Positions 19,051 through 27,928 are shown, counted from the first letter of the stretch. The stretch: 57,328 bases of DNA from GCA-2698665 sp038101125 (GCA_038101125.1 JAYNVZ010000004.1:1-57328), one strand, 5' to 3'. Numbers and translations: made by a program. The notes: generated by a model from the letters alone, not told the origin.

Positions 19051-20085
19051 ATGAAAAAATATCAGCTGTTATTGGTAATCATTGTTATGATATCAATGCC
19101 TGCTCATTCAAGAGACACAATTCGTGTTGTAGGTTCCTCAACTGTTTACCCATTTGCAACTGTCGTCGCAGAAACTTTTGGCAGACAAGATAATGGATTT
19201 AAAACGCCTATTATAGAGTCAACTGGTTCTGGAGGAGGCTTGAAGTTATTTTGTTCTGGCAGAGGCCCATCTACACCTGATGTTACAAATGCATCACGTC
19301 GTATAAAAAAGTCTGAAGTTGAACTATGTGCAAAAAATGGAATTAATGAAATCATTGAACATAAAATCGGATATGATGGCATTGTAATTGCCAATGCAAA
19401 AAATGGGCCTAATTTTACAATATCGAGAAAAGACCTCTACATGGCCTTGGCTGCAAAAGTCCCATGCGGAGTTCAAGATGGAGTAACTTGCGATAACGAG
19501 TCTAAAACTTGGAAAGATGTGAATTCATCGCTACCTGATATAAGAATAGAAGTTTACGGTCCACCCCCAACGTCTGGTACCCGTGATGCATTTGCAGAAT
19601 TAGGTCTAGGTGGCGGATGTAAAATGATCCCATGGATTAAAAAATTTAGGAAAAAAGATAAAAGCGCATGGAAAAAGCTATGTTACACAGTTAGAGAAGA
19701 TGGTGCTTACATAGAGACTGGAGAGAATGATAATTTAATCATTCAGAAACTCCTCAATAACCCGAATGCATTAGGAGTTTTTGGATTCAGTTTTCTAGAT
19801 CAAAATACAGATTCCGTTAAAGGATCAACAGTTGATGGAATAGAACCAACTTTTGAATCTATAGCATCTGGGGATTATAAGGTGTCTCGTTCACTATTCT
19901 TTTATGTAAAAAAAGCACATATTGGCTCTATTCCAGGTATTGAAGAATATATGGCGGAATTCATGAATGACAATGCCATTGGTGATGAAGGATATTTATT
20001 AGATAAAGGTTTGATTCCTTTGCCACAAGACGCAAGGACTAAATATCAAAGTGATAGTAAGAATCTAGCAAATCTAAAGTTTTAA
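19051..20085 (+). CDS. pstS: Phosphate ABC transporter substrate-binding protein
   Basis: A 344-aa periplasmic binding protein with a signal peptide (about residues 1-20, ending MPAHS). Phosphate-binding motifs are VVGSSTVYPFA, ESTGSGGG and GPPPTSGTRDAF. A strong AAGGAG site lies 7 bp before the ATG. It captures phosphate for the PstCAB transporter encoded downstream. A hairpin after the gene and a separate promoter before pstC suggest it is expressed at a higher level than the membrane components. Confidence 0.95.
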   Translation: MKKYQLLLVIIVMISMPAHSRDTIRVVGSSTVYPFATVVAETFGRQDNGFKTPIIESTGSGGGLKLFCSGRGPSTPDVTNASRRIKKSEVELCAKNGINEIIEHKIGYDGIVIANAKNGPNFTISRKDLYMALAAKVPCGVQDGVTCDNESKTWKDVNSSLPDIRIEVYGPPPTSGTRDAFAELGLGGGCKMIPWIKKFRKKDKSAWKKLCYTVREDGAYIETGENDNLIIQKLLNNPNALGVFGFSFLDQNTDSVKGSTVDGIEPTFESIASGDYKVSRSLFFYVKKAHIGSIPGIEEYMAEFMNDNAIGDEGYLLDKGLIPLPQDARTKYQSDSKNLANLKF

Positions 20086-20104
20086 TTAATTCAATTATAT
20101 ATGA

Positions 20105-20132
20105 ATATCACTCAAATCAACTTGGGTGATAT
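20105..20132 (+). terminator. Hairpin between pstS and pstC, partial terminator or mRNA-stabilising stem
   Basis: An 11-bp stem ATATCACTCAA / TTGGGTGATAT with one T-G wobble and a 6-nt loop, 20 bp after the pstS stop. A run of five T follows at about 20140-20145. Such stems commonly separate binding-protein genes from their permeases, stopping part of the transcription or protecting the upstream mRNA. Confidence 0.65.
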
Positions 20133-20171
20133 CATCCATATTTTTCATAGAAAAACACAAAATAAACTTTT

Positions 20172-20205
20172 ATGTAACATAATCTTAACATTCAGTAGCT
20201 ATGAT
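20172..20205 (+). promoter_or_regulatory. Putative internal Pho-regulated promoter of pstC
   Basis: Two half-sites 11 bp apart, ATGTAAC at 20172 and TCTTAAC at 20183, are followed by TATGAT at 20200-20205, a good -10 element. Transcription would begin near 20212. That places the first ATG (20201) before the start of the message and supports the ATG at 20225 as the start of PstC. Confidence 0.5.
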
Positions 20206-20224
20206 AAGTCATAAGATTATTACT

Positions 20225-21601
20225 ATGAACATAGAATTTATAATATTATCGCTTATTGGTTTAACAGCTTATAGTTTTTTTATTGGAAGAAAAAAGGCTC
20301 TAGCATTGAGCTCTTTGAAAAATGTAACTGTCCACTCACAGCCCTATTATCATGGTCTGCATTCTGCTCTCATAACAATTTTTCCTGCTGTTATTCTTCT
20401 TATCTTATGGTCATGGATAGAGTCCAGTATATTTTCTATTAATCTAAGGGAATATTTTAAAGATATAACAGATCCAGCTCTAGCAGATTTTTATATCTCA
20501 GGAGTCATTAACTTTGTTGGAGGTGTTGATCAAAAAATCATGGACCATGTGAATTTCATGTCAGCAGTAAATTATTATGAATCTACCATGCATATGAACT
20601 TAGTTTTGAAAGGTATCGTCATAATACTTTTGACTCTTATGGTTTCCAGGTATTCTTTAAAATTGATAGCTGCAGATTTTAAAGCACGTGATCTAGTAGA
20701 AACTATGGTAATAAGGATTATGAAATATGCTTCTGTATTTGCCATAGTCATTACGATTGGAATAGTATTATCATTATTGTTTGAAACTATGAGATTTTTT
20801 GAATCTGTAGCTGTAACTGAATTCTTGTTCGGCACTCATTGGAGTCCTCAAATGTCAATAAGAGAAGATCAGGTGGGGTCTTCAGGAAGTTTTGGAGCAT
20901 TGCCTGTGTTTACAGGAACTTTATTAATATCATTTATTGCTATGTTAGTTGCTGGACCAATAGGATTATTTTCTGCAATTTATTTATCTCAATATGCTTC
21001 AACAAGAGTCCGTTCATTAGCTAAACCTATTATTGAAGTATTAGCAGGAATTCCAACTGTGGTTTATGGGTTTTTTGCAGTAATAACAGTAGGCCCTTTT
21101 TTTCGTGAAATGGGTATATTTTTTGATATCGATAATTTTAGTTCCGAAAGTGCTCTAATAGCAGGGTCTGTATTAGGTATTATGATAATACCGTTTGTAG
21201 CATCATTAACTGATGATGCTCTTTCTGCAGTCCCCCAGTCATTAAAAGAGGGTTCTTTAGCGATGGGAGCAACTTTATCTGAAACAACCAACAAAGTTAT
21301 TATCCCAGCATCATTTCATGGTATCGCAGGCAGTTTCTTATTGGCTTTCTCAAGAGCCATTGGTGAAACTATGATAGTTGTAATGGCTGCAGGTTTCGCT
21401 GCTAAGTTAACGGCAAACCCATTTGATGCTGTAACAACTGTTACCGTCCAGATAGTGGGGCTACTAACAGGAGATCAAGAATTTAATAGCGCCAAAACAC
21501 TATCTGCTTTTGCACTAGCTTTTGTTTTATTTTTTTTAACATTAATTTTAAATATTATATCTTTAACAATAGTGAATAAATATAGAGAGCAATATGAATA
21601 G
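20225..21601 (+). CDS. pstC: Phosphate ABC transporter permease PstC (long form)
   Basis: An inner-membrane permease of 458 aa from the ATG at 20225 (466 from 20201). That is longer than the usual 310-330 aa of E. coli-type PstC because of an N-terminal extension with extra hydrophobic segments. The permease core includes GPIGLFSAIYLSQYAS, LAGIPTVVYGFFAVITVGP and the EAA-like loop LKEGSLAMGATLSETTNKVI. The same long architecture is common in alphaproteobacteria. It overlaps pstA by 8 bp. Confidence 0.9.
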   Translation: MNIEFIILSLIGLTAYSFFIGRKKALALSSLKNVTVHSQPYYHGLHSALITIFPAVILLILWSWIESSIFSINLREYFKDITDPALADFYISGVINFVGGVDQKIMDHVNFMSAVNYYESTMHMNLVLKGIVIILLTLMVSRYSLKLIAADFKARDLVETMVIRIMKYASVFAIVITIGIVLSLLFETMRFFESVAVTEFLFGTHWSPQMSIREDQVGSSGSFGALPVFTGTLLISFIAMLVAGPIGLFSAIYLSQYASTRVRSLAKPIIEVLAGIPTVVYGFFAVITVGPFFREMGIFFDIDNFSSESALIAGSVLGIMIIPFVASLTDDALSAVPQSLKEGSLAMGATLSETTNKVIIPASFHGIAGSFLLAFSRAIGETMIVVMAAGFAAKLTANPFDAVTTVTVQIVGLLTGDQEFNSAKTLSAFALAFVLFFLTLILNIISLTIVNKYREQYE

Positions 21602-22811
21602 TATTATTAAAAGAAATCAAAGTGAAAAAAGGTTTAAGTTCTATGGAATTTTGGCTGTAGCGACTGCAATTTTTTTATTGATGATTCTTCTTTTTAAAAT
21701 TTTCTCAACGGGTATTACCGCATTCAACCAAACATATATCGGAGTAAAGATTCAAATTGAAGCTAACTCGGATGTTTCTAATTTAGACCCGAGGAGAGAA
21801 CTTAAACGAAATTTACGAGTAATGTTTCCTGATGCTAAAACCAGAAAAGAAAAGAAGAATCTTTATTCTCTATTTAGTAACGGTGCATATTATGAATTTG
21901 AAGAGATGCTTGATAATTATGATGGAAAAAAAATTGATGGATATTATTATTTTCTGGCGTCTGACGATGTAGACATGTATTTTAAGGGCACAGTTAAACG
22001 AAAAGGAAATAGTGCTGGTAGAATTCAATCTTCTCAAATGATCTACATTGATATGTTTAAAAATATGAACCTTATAGAATTAAAATACAACAAATATCTG
22101 TTAGGGTCATCTGATAGTAGAGATCCAGAGCTAGCTGGTATTTTAGGTGCGATCTATGGTTCTTTTTATGCAATATTGATCGCTTTTATCACTTCTTTCC
22201 CACTCGGAATACTGACTGCTGTATATCTTGAAAAACTAGCATCTAAAAATAGATTTTCAGACCTTATAGAAACTAATATTAATAATCTGGCAGCAGTGCC
22301 CTCCATCGTTTTTGGTTTACTTGGTTTAGCAATATTTCTAAATTTTTTTGATTTACCGCGATCAGCTTCTCTTGTGGGAGGTTTAACGCTGGGTTTAATG
22401 ACTCTGCCAACAATTGTTATAGCTTCACGCTCAGCTATTAAATCTGTTCCCCCATCTATAGAAGAAGCATCTATTGGCCTTGGGTCTAGTAAAATTCAAA
22501 CAATCTTTAATTTTACACTTCCTCTTGCTATGCCAGGTATTTTAACAGGGACGATTATAGGAATGGCTAGGGCGATAGGAGAAACAGCTCCATTATTAAT
22601 GATTGGTATGGTTGCATTTATTGTTGATATACCTAGTAGCCCTATGGATGCTGCAACGGCTTTACCTGTTCAAATATTTCTCTGGCAAGATAGCCCAGAA
22701 AGAGCATTTGTTGAGAGAACATCAGCAGCAATTATGGTATTACTTTTATTTTTATTTTTTTTAAACATTACGGCCGTTTATCTAAGAAAAAAATTAGAGA
22801 AAAAATGGTAA
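21594..22811 (+). CDS. pstA: Phosphate ABC transporter permease PstA (long form)
   Basis: A 405-aa inner-membrane permease. An N-terminal membrane segment (about 20-40) is followed by a periplasmic insertion of roughly 130 residues (about 45-175) that is absent from the E. coli-type protein of about 296 aa. The core has FPLGILTAVYLEKLAS, NNLAAVPSIVFGLLGLAIFL and the cytoplasmic loop SIEEASIGLGSSKIQTI. It starts inside the pstC 3' end and is followed 12 bp later by pstB. Together with PstC it forms the phosphate channel. Confidence 0.92.
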   Translation: MNSIIKRNQSEKRFKFYGILAVATAIFLLMILLFKIFSTGITAFNQTYIGVKIQIEANSDVSNLDPRRELKRNLRVMFPDAKTRKEKKNLYSLFSNGAYYEFEEMLDNYDGKKIDGYYYFLASDDVDMYFKGTVKRKGNSAGRIQSSQMIYIDMFKNMNLIELKYNKYLLGSSDSRDPELAGILGAIYGSFYAILIAFITSFPLGILTAVYLEKLASKNRFSDLIETNINNLAAVPSIVFGLLGLAIFLNFFDLPRSASLVGGLTLGLMTLPTIVIASRSAIKSVPPSIEEASIGLGSSKIQTIFNFTLPLAMPGILTGTIIGMARAIGETAPLLMIGMVAFIVDIPSSPMDAATALPVQIFLWQDSPERAFVERTSAAIMVLLLFLFFLNITAVYLRKKLEKKW

Positions 22812-22823
22812 CATGGAGCTTAT

Positions 22824-23588
22824 ATGACACAGGAACTTAAAATATCAGCAAAGAATCTAAATGTTTTTTATGGAAAAAAACAAGCCTTATTTGATATAAA
22901 TTTAAATATTTATGCTAATGAAGTTACATCATTGATTGGACCGTCCGGTTGTGGAAAGTCCACATTAATTAAATGCTTTAATCGCATGAATGATCTTGTT
23001 GATATATGTAAGTACTCAGGACAAATCATGATAGATGGCCAAGATATAAATGACCCATCAACTGATCCTGTTAGCCTGAGAACACGAATCGGGATGGTAT
23101 TTCAAAAGCCAAACCCTTTTCCTAAATCTTTATATGATAATATTGCTTATGGACCACGCTTGCATGGCATGTTTAATACAAAAGAAGATTTAGATGAAAT
23201 TGTAGTATCTAGTCTTCAAAAAGCAGGTCTATTTAATGAAGTTAAGGATAGATTGTTTGAACCTGGCACTGGACTTTCTGGTGGACAGCAACAGAGATTA
23301 TGTATAGCTAGGGCATTAGCAGTTAACCCAGAAATAATTTTAATGGATGAACCATGTTCTGCATTAGACCCTATCGCAACGGCAAAGATAGAAGAATTGA
23401 TCGAAGAGTTAAAAGAAAGATATACAATTGTAATAGTTACACATTCAATGCAGCAAGCAGCAAGAGTATCAAATAGAACTGCCTACATGCACATGGGTGA
23501 ATTAATAGAAACAGGTCTGACAAAAAATATTTTTTCTAATCCTGAACATGCCAAAACACAAGATTACATTACGGGTAGAATTGGTTAA
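22824..23588 (+). CDS. pstB: Phosphate ABC transporter ATP-binding protein
   Basis: A 254-aa ABC ATPase. Walker A is GPSGCGKSTLIK (about residues 39-50), the Q loop is MVFQKPNPFPKSLYDNIAYG, the signature is LSGGQQQRLCIARAL and Walker B is ILMDEPCSALDP. The PNPFPxSxYDNxAxG and PCSALDPIATAKIEELI stretches are specific to PstB. A GGAG site precedes the ATG. It powers PstSCA-mediated phosphate uptake and also takes part in PhoR signalling. Confidence 0.97.
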   Translation: MTQELKISAKNLNVFYGKKQALFDINLNIYANEVTSLIGPSGCGKSTLIKCFNRMNDLVDICKYSGQIMIDGQDINDPSTDPVSLRTRIGMVFQKPNPFPKSLYDNIAYGPRLHGMFNTKEDLDEIVVSSLQKAGLFNEVKDRLFEPGTGLSGGQQQRLCIARALAVNPEIILMDEPCSALDPIATAKIEELIEELKERYTIVIVTHSMQQAARVSNRTAYMHMGELIETGLTKNIFSNPEHAKTQDYITGRIG

Positions 23589-23631
23589 AAATGATGTTAT
23601 TTGATATACTTTATAGACATAGGAGCAGAAG

Positions 23632-24330
23632 ATGAAAGAATACAATGACCATATAGTGTCTTCTTTCGATGATGATATCGCATCAATTAGAAGATCAATA
23701 ATTAAAATGGCCACTTTAGTTGAAGAGCAGTATAAGTTGCTTCATCACATTGTCGATACAGGTTCAGCTTCTACAGTCGAAGATGTTTTGGATAATGAAC
23801 CTAAGCTAGACGCGTTTGATGGAAAAATTAGAGATCAGGTAATTACATTTATAACCCTGAGATCCCCAATGGCTATTGATCTAAGAGAAGGCTTGGCTGC
23901 TCTTAAAATCTCAACAGACCTAGAAAGGCTTGGTGATTATTGCAAAAATGTCTCTTTGAGAATACAGGCACTAGAAGACATACCTCCAGCAGAGATCAAA
24001 AATGAAATCCTAAGGATGATAGTTATGGTTCAAGGGCAGCTAAAAAAAGTGATAGATGCATATGTTTCAAAAAACAAAGATAAAGCAGTTGAAGTTAGAA
24101 ATGCTGATGCATTAATAGATAAACACTATACGGTTACTTATAATCATATCATCGAGGATATCCGTAATAAACCTAATAAGATTAAAACCTTAATGGATAC
24201 AAAATTACTATTCACGATAAAAACTATTGAAAGGGCCGGAGATCACATAACTAACATCGCTGAAGAAGTATACTATGCAATTGTTGGCGAAACTCTATCC
24301 ACACCGCGTCCAAAAGGCGAACCAGATTAG
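23632..24330 (+). CDS. phoU: Phosphate signalling regulator PhoU
   Basis: A 232-aa helical protein built from two three-helix bundles. PhoU metal-binding-type motifs appear twice: STDLERLGDYCKNVSLR and KTIERAGDHITNIAEEV. It links PstB and PhoR so that the kinase is silenced when phosphate is plentiful. A GGAGCAG-like site lies before the ATG. The stop overlaps the GTG start of phoB by one base. Confidence 0.96.
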   Translation: MKEYNDHIVSSFDDDIASIRRSIIKMATLVEEQYKLLHHIVDTGSASTVEDVLDNEPKLDAFDGKIRDQVITFITLRSPMAIDLREGLAALKISTDLERLGDYCKNVSLRIQALEDIPPAEIKNEILRMIVMVQGQLKKVIDAYVSKNKDKAVEVRNADALIDKHYTVTYNHIIEDIRNKPNKIKTLMDTKLLFTIKTIERAGDHITNIAEEVYYAIVGETLSTPRPKGEPD

Positions 24331-25016
24331 TGAAAACTATTTTTTCAATTGAAGACGAAGAGTCTTTAGTATCTTTACTAGAATATAATATTACATCTGC
24401 TGGATATAAATTCGAACATTCTATGAATGGATACGAAGGTATGATGAAGATTCAGAAAGTCAAACCTGATTTAATTTTATTAGATTGGATGCTTCCTGAT
24501 ATTTCAGGTATCGAGATTTGTAAATTTATCAGATCAAATAAAGAGCTTCAGAGGATTCCAGTAATAATGCTAACAGCAAAAGGCGAAGAAGATGATTTGA
24601 TATCTGGTTTTGATACAGGAGCAGATGATTATTTAGTTAAACCTTTTAGTCCCAAAGAATTAATTGCGAGAATAAAAGCACTATTAAGAAGAACTTCTGA
24701 GCGTACAACTAGCTCCAAATTATCTTATGCAAACATTGTTATGGATACAGATATGCATCGAGTTTATTGTTGTGATAAAGAGACTAAACTTGGACCAAGA
24801 GAATATAGAATACTTGAATTTTTTATGCAGAATCCAGGAAGAGTTTATACCAGGCAGCAAATACTAGATGCTGTTTGGGGAACAAATGTTTATATCACAG
24901 ATCGTACTATTGATGTTCATATAAGAAGACTTCGTAAAGCACTGAGTACAACAGAAGAATGCAAGGTAATAAGAACAATACGTTCTTCAGGTTACTCACT
25001 TGATAGTGAGAATTAG
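24330..25016 (+). CDS. phoB: Phosphate regulon response regulator PhoB
   Basis: A 228-aa OmpR-type response regulator starting with GTG at 24330, sharing one base with the phoU stop. The receiver domain has the acidic pair near residues 8-10, the phosphorylated Asp52 (LILLDWMLPDISG), the Thr/Lys of VIMLTAKGEEDD and Lys104 (YLVKPFSPKE). The winged-helix DNA-binding domain ends with ITDRTIDVHIRRLRKAL and TIRSSGYSL. It is expected to bind the Pho-box arrays before pstS, pstC and the porin. Confidence 0.96.
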   Translation: MKTIFSIEDEESLVSLLEYNITSAGYKFEHSMNGYEGMMKIQKVKPDLILLDWMLPDISGIEICKFIRSNKELQRIPVIMLTAKGEEDDLISGFDTGADDYLVKPFSPKELIARIKALLRRTSERTTSSKLSYANIVMDTDMHRVYCCDKETKLGPREYRILEFFMQNPGRVYTRQQILDAVWGTNVYITDRTIDVHIRRLRKALSTTEECKVIRTIRSSGYSLDSEN

Positions 25017-25040
25017 GCTTACTAAATAGTTGTAATAAAT

Positions 25041-25080
25041 CTGCAATATTTCTTAACAAAATCTTTAATATAACTTTAAG
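25041..25080 (+). promoter_or_regulatory. Four tandem Pho-box-like half-sites upstream of porin
   Basis: Half-sites every 11 bp: CTGCAAT (25041), CTTAACA (25052), CTTTAAT (25063), CTTTAAG (25074). This is the densest such array in the window, 85-124 bp before the porin ATG. A TACAAT at 25103-25108 could be the -10. The array predicts PhoB-dependent porin expression. Confidence 0.6.
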
Positions 25081-25164
25081 ATATATATGCCTTTAGTAAA
25101 GGTACAATATCACTAAAGTTCAGGGAAGACTGAATTTAAAAACTTTAAAAATTAATGAGGTTAT

Positions 25165-26272
25165 ATGAATAAATTATATATATATTTCTTTTTAGGTTTA
25201 GTAGCTTTACCACTCGCTGGTTTTAGTGGCGGGATGATCACATCAGAGAAAGTACACGCTGCAACTAAATCTGGGAAGAAAGGCTCAAGCGCTACCTTTT
25301 ATGGTAGATTATGGGTCCAGTATGATAGCTCAGATAACTCAACTTCTAATAACAGCAAAATATCATCACTACGAGATGATGAAGGGATGGGTAGAGTTGG
25401 ATTAAAGGGTAAATCATCTATTGGTAACGGATATGCAGTTAACTATAAAGTTGAATACGCAATTGATATTGGTGATGGTCATGCCACTGGTGATAGTACA
25501 GATTGTAGTGATGCAGCTANNNNNNNNNNCTTTTGCTCTCAAGCAAGGTTGGGTAGGTTTCTTAACCCCAATGGGACAATTTAAATTTGGCTCAATGGAG
25601 TCTCCGTATAAATCTTTTGCAAAACATGACATCTTACACGACACAATTGCGCAAGCTCGTGATACTAGAATGATTTCACAAGGCTCAATGTCTCATAGTT
25701 CATATTGGAGAGAATCCATTTACTATGAGCTTAAAAGCGGAGACTTTAAGGGTGCATTTATTTATGGTGTAGGTGAGAATACAAATAATAGTGTAACAAA
25801 CAAAGATGTTGGTTTTGGACTTGAATACAAGAACTTTATTATGCCAGGATTTGACATAGTTTATGCTAGAAACACAGATGATTCGCACTCTTCTGGTCAA
25901 GACTACAATGCGAAAGTTACCTTAACTCAAAATTTCAAAATGGCTAGCGGTAGCAAAATCAAAGTATGGTACATGCATGAAGACGTAGGTCTAGACAGTA
26001 AAATGTTTACCGGCGGAAATAATGATGGTGAAGTAGACTGGTATGGTATTACTTATAAATCTGGTCCAATGACACTTCAATATTCTTATGCTGAGACTGA
26101 TGCATCTCAAGGTCCAACCTATGATAGAGATGGTTACAATATTGGTATGCAATATAAACTATCAAAAACATCAAGAATCTATGTAGGTCACTCGTCAAGT
26201 GATGCCGGTTCGGGTGATGGTGTAGCTAAAGATATCGAATCCACAATGATCGGCCTAAGACACGACTTCTAG
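25165..26272 (+). CDS. Gram-negative porin, probably phosphate-regulated (interrupted by assembly gap)
   Basis: An outer-membrane beta-barrel of about 370 aa. A signal peptide spans about residues 1-32, ending near EKVHA. The first strand is ATFYGRLWVQYDS, and the chain ends GLRHDF with the terminal Phe typical of barrel proteins. Ten N at 25520-25529 follow DCSDAA; the chain resumes as FALKQGWVGFLTPMGQFKFG, then ESPYK. The second porin in the window has a matching segment at the same place, indicating four missing residues. Position straight after phoB and the Pho-box array suggest a role in phosphate or anion diffusion, although specificity cannot be read from sequence. Confidence 0.85.
25520..25529. 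other. Assembly gap (10 N) in the first porin gene
   Basis: Ten N. The frames before (1) and after (2) require a gap that is a multiple of 3. Comparison with the homologous porin at 51519-52580 suggests 9 missing bases. Confidence 0.97.
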
Positions 26273-26292
26273 TTTCATTAGTCTAGAAAGTG

Positions 26293-26347
26293 AAAGGTTT
26301 GAGTGATAATAAGTATGTGTACTAATCTTCCCGTTACTCAAACTTTT
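26293..26347 (+). terminator. Possible terminator after the porin
   Basis: Inverted repeat GTTTGAGT (26297-26304) and ACTCAAAC (26336-26343), followed by TTTT. The 31-nt interval contains a small inner inverted repeat AGTA/TACT. It lies 25 bp after the porin stop. The long loop makes this a moderate call. Confidence 0.5.
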
Positions 26348-26437
26348 CTGCTATCTGAATTCTAGTAAAAACATTTTATTAGCTTCATAGTTCAAATAAA
26401 ATTTGGCATGTCATATTTTTAGGTAGATAATATATGC

Positions 26438-27802
26438 ATGGATGCAGAAAAAAATATAAGTAATAACCTAACGCTTGATGAACTATCTGAAGTTTTAGAT
26501 AGCGGTGCAATTATTAAAGCTAGAAATCTTTTAAATGCACTTTATCCTTCAGAAATTGCAGATGTTATTGAGGGTTCTCCAAGAAACAGGAGAGACCTTA
26601 TATGGAGTTTAGTATCTAATGATAATAAAGGTGAAACCCTAGCCGAGCTTACTGAAGAGGTAAGAAGTAATTTGTTAGATGAGCTAATTGATGAAGGTGG
26701 CCCAGAAGGTTTAGCAGTCATAGCTAAAAATTTAGATACTGATGATCTTGCAGATATCATTCAATCCTTGCCTAAAAATTTAGTAAGTAAAACTGTAAAA
26801 AGTTTAGATAAGCAAAATCAAGATAGACTCTCTAAGGTATTATCATTCCCAGATGATACAGCAGGGGGGCTGATGAATATTGATACTATTAATGTTAGAT
26901 CAAATGTAACCGTTGAAGTTTTATTGAAGTATTTAAGAAGTCTAAAAAAATTACCAGAACAGACCGATATTGTATTTGTTACAGATATCATGAATAAGTA
27001 TTTTGGTTTTGTTTCAATTCAAGATTTATTAGTCACAAATACTGGAACCTTAATATCTGAAATTATGACAAAAGATAACAACATCATAGAGCCTGATGCA
27101 ACTCAGCATGAGGTTGCAAGGATATTTGAAAATGCAGATTTAGTCTCAGCCGCTGTGGTTGACAGGGATGGAATCTTACTTGGAAGAATAACAGTTGATG
27201 ATGTAGTAGATGTGATTCGTGAAGAGGCTGATGATTCCGTGCTTAACATGGCAGGTCTAAATAAAGACGATGATATCTTTGCGCCTATAATTCAGAGTAC
27301 AAAAAGAAGGTCCTTATGGTTAGGGGCTAACCTCTTAACTGCTATTTTGGCAGCCGCCGCCATTGGTATTTTTGAAGCGACGATTGAAAAAGTGGTTGCG
27401 CTTGCAATACTTATGCCTATTGTAGCTAGTATGGGCGGCATTGCTGGTATGCAGAGTTTGGCGCTGGTTATTAGATCTCAGGCTTTGGATCAAATCGGGT
27501 CATCAAACTCAAGATTATTGATTCTCAAAGAGGCATCTATTGGAGTATTGAATGGGATCTTATGGTCATCGGTTGTGGCGCTTGCGGTTTATCTTTGGTT
27601 TGAGAGTGTTTTCTTAGGTATCGTTATCGCAGCTGCTTTATTAATTAATCTGATCATCGGGGCAATTAGTGGCGTCAGTCTTCCTTTGATTTTAGCTAGA
27701 TTAAAAATTGATCCTGCTCTGGCTGGCGGTGTAATATTAACTACAATCACAGATATCGTTGGCTTTATATCCTTATTGGGTATAGCTACTCTCATTCTTT
27801 AA
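26438..27802 (+). CDS. mgtE: Magnesium transporter MgtE
   Basis: A 454-aa Mg2+ channel. It has an N-terminal superhelical domain rich in acidic residues (about 1-130), paired CBS domains (about 135-260; IMTKDNNIIEPDATQHEVAR, then GRITVDDVVDVIREE), and five C-terminal membrane helices carrying VASMGGIAGMQSLALVIRSQ. The length is standard. Magnesium binding between the CBS pair and the pore gates the channel. It appears monocistronic, between the porin terminator and the nrd promoter region. In several gammaproteobacteria mgtE sits beside the rapZ-PTS genes; here it does not. Confidence 0.95.
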   Translation: MDAEKNISNNLTLDELSEVLDSGAIIKARNLLNALYPSEIADVIEGSPRNRRDLIWSLVSNDNKGETLAELTEEVRSNLLDELIDEGGPEGLAVIAKNLDTDDLADIIQSLPKNLVSKTVKSLDKQNQDRLSKVLSFPDDTAGGLMNIDTINVRSNVTVEVLLKYLRSLKKLPEQTDIVFVTDIMNKYFGFVSIQDLLVTNTGTLISEIMTKDNNIIEPDATQHEVARIFENADLVSAAVVDRDGILLGRITVDDVVDVIREEADDSVLNMAGLNKDDDIFAPIIQSTKRRSLWLGANLLTAILAAAAIGIFEATIEKVVALAILMPIVASMGGIAGMQSLALVIRSQALDQIGSSNSRLLILKEASIGVLNGILWSSVVALAVYLWFESVFLGIVIAAALLINLIIGAISGVSLPLILARLKIDPALAGGVILTTITDIVGFISLLGIATLIL

Positions 27803-27828
27803 ATCTATATTAGAATATAGCCTAAAAC

Positions 27829-27857
27829 TTATACACTTTATAAACATCTTATCCACA
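27829..27857 (+). promoter_or_regulatory. DnaA boxes upstream of nrdA
   Basis: A perfect DnaA box, TTATCCACA, lies at 27849-27857, with a two-mismatch copy TTATACACT at 27829-27837, 20 bp apart start to start. They sit 100-130 bp before nrdA. DnaA is known to control nrdAB in E. coli, so a link between replication initiation and dNTP supply is plausible. Confidence 0.55.
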
Positions 27858-27874
27858 ACTTGTAAACAAAAAAA

Positions 27875-27928
27875 ACACAAGATATTGTGTTTTAAATTTA
27901 TTACAACCACAATAATTAGTGCTATAAT
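27875..27928 (+). promoter_or_regulatory. Tandem NrdR boxes and nrdA promoter
   Basis: Box 1 is acacaagatattgtgt at 27875-27890 and box 2 is ccacaataattagtgc at 27907-27922. Their starts are 32 bp apart, three helical turns, the usual NrdR arrangement. Box 2 lies between a -35-like TTACAA (27901-27906) and TATAAT (27923-27928), so NrdR bound there would block RNA polymerase. Confidence 0.78.

Noticed and set aside
25165..26272. Two separate porin gene fragments
   Set aside because: The two parts match consecutive segments of the second porin and are split only by the ten-N placeholder.
27805..27820. Hairpin CTATAT/ATATAG after mgtE as a terminator
   Set aside because: It is only 6 AT-only pairs and is not followed by a T tract.
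27829..27928. Replication origin next to nrdA because of DnaA boxes and AT-rich sequence
   Set aside because: There is only one perfect box plus one weak copy, no dnaA/dnaN/gidA genes nearby, and the boxes fit known nrd promoter regulation better.
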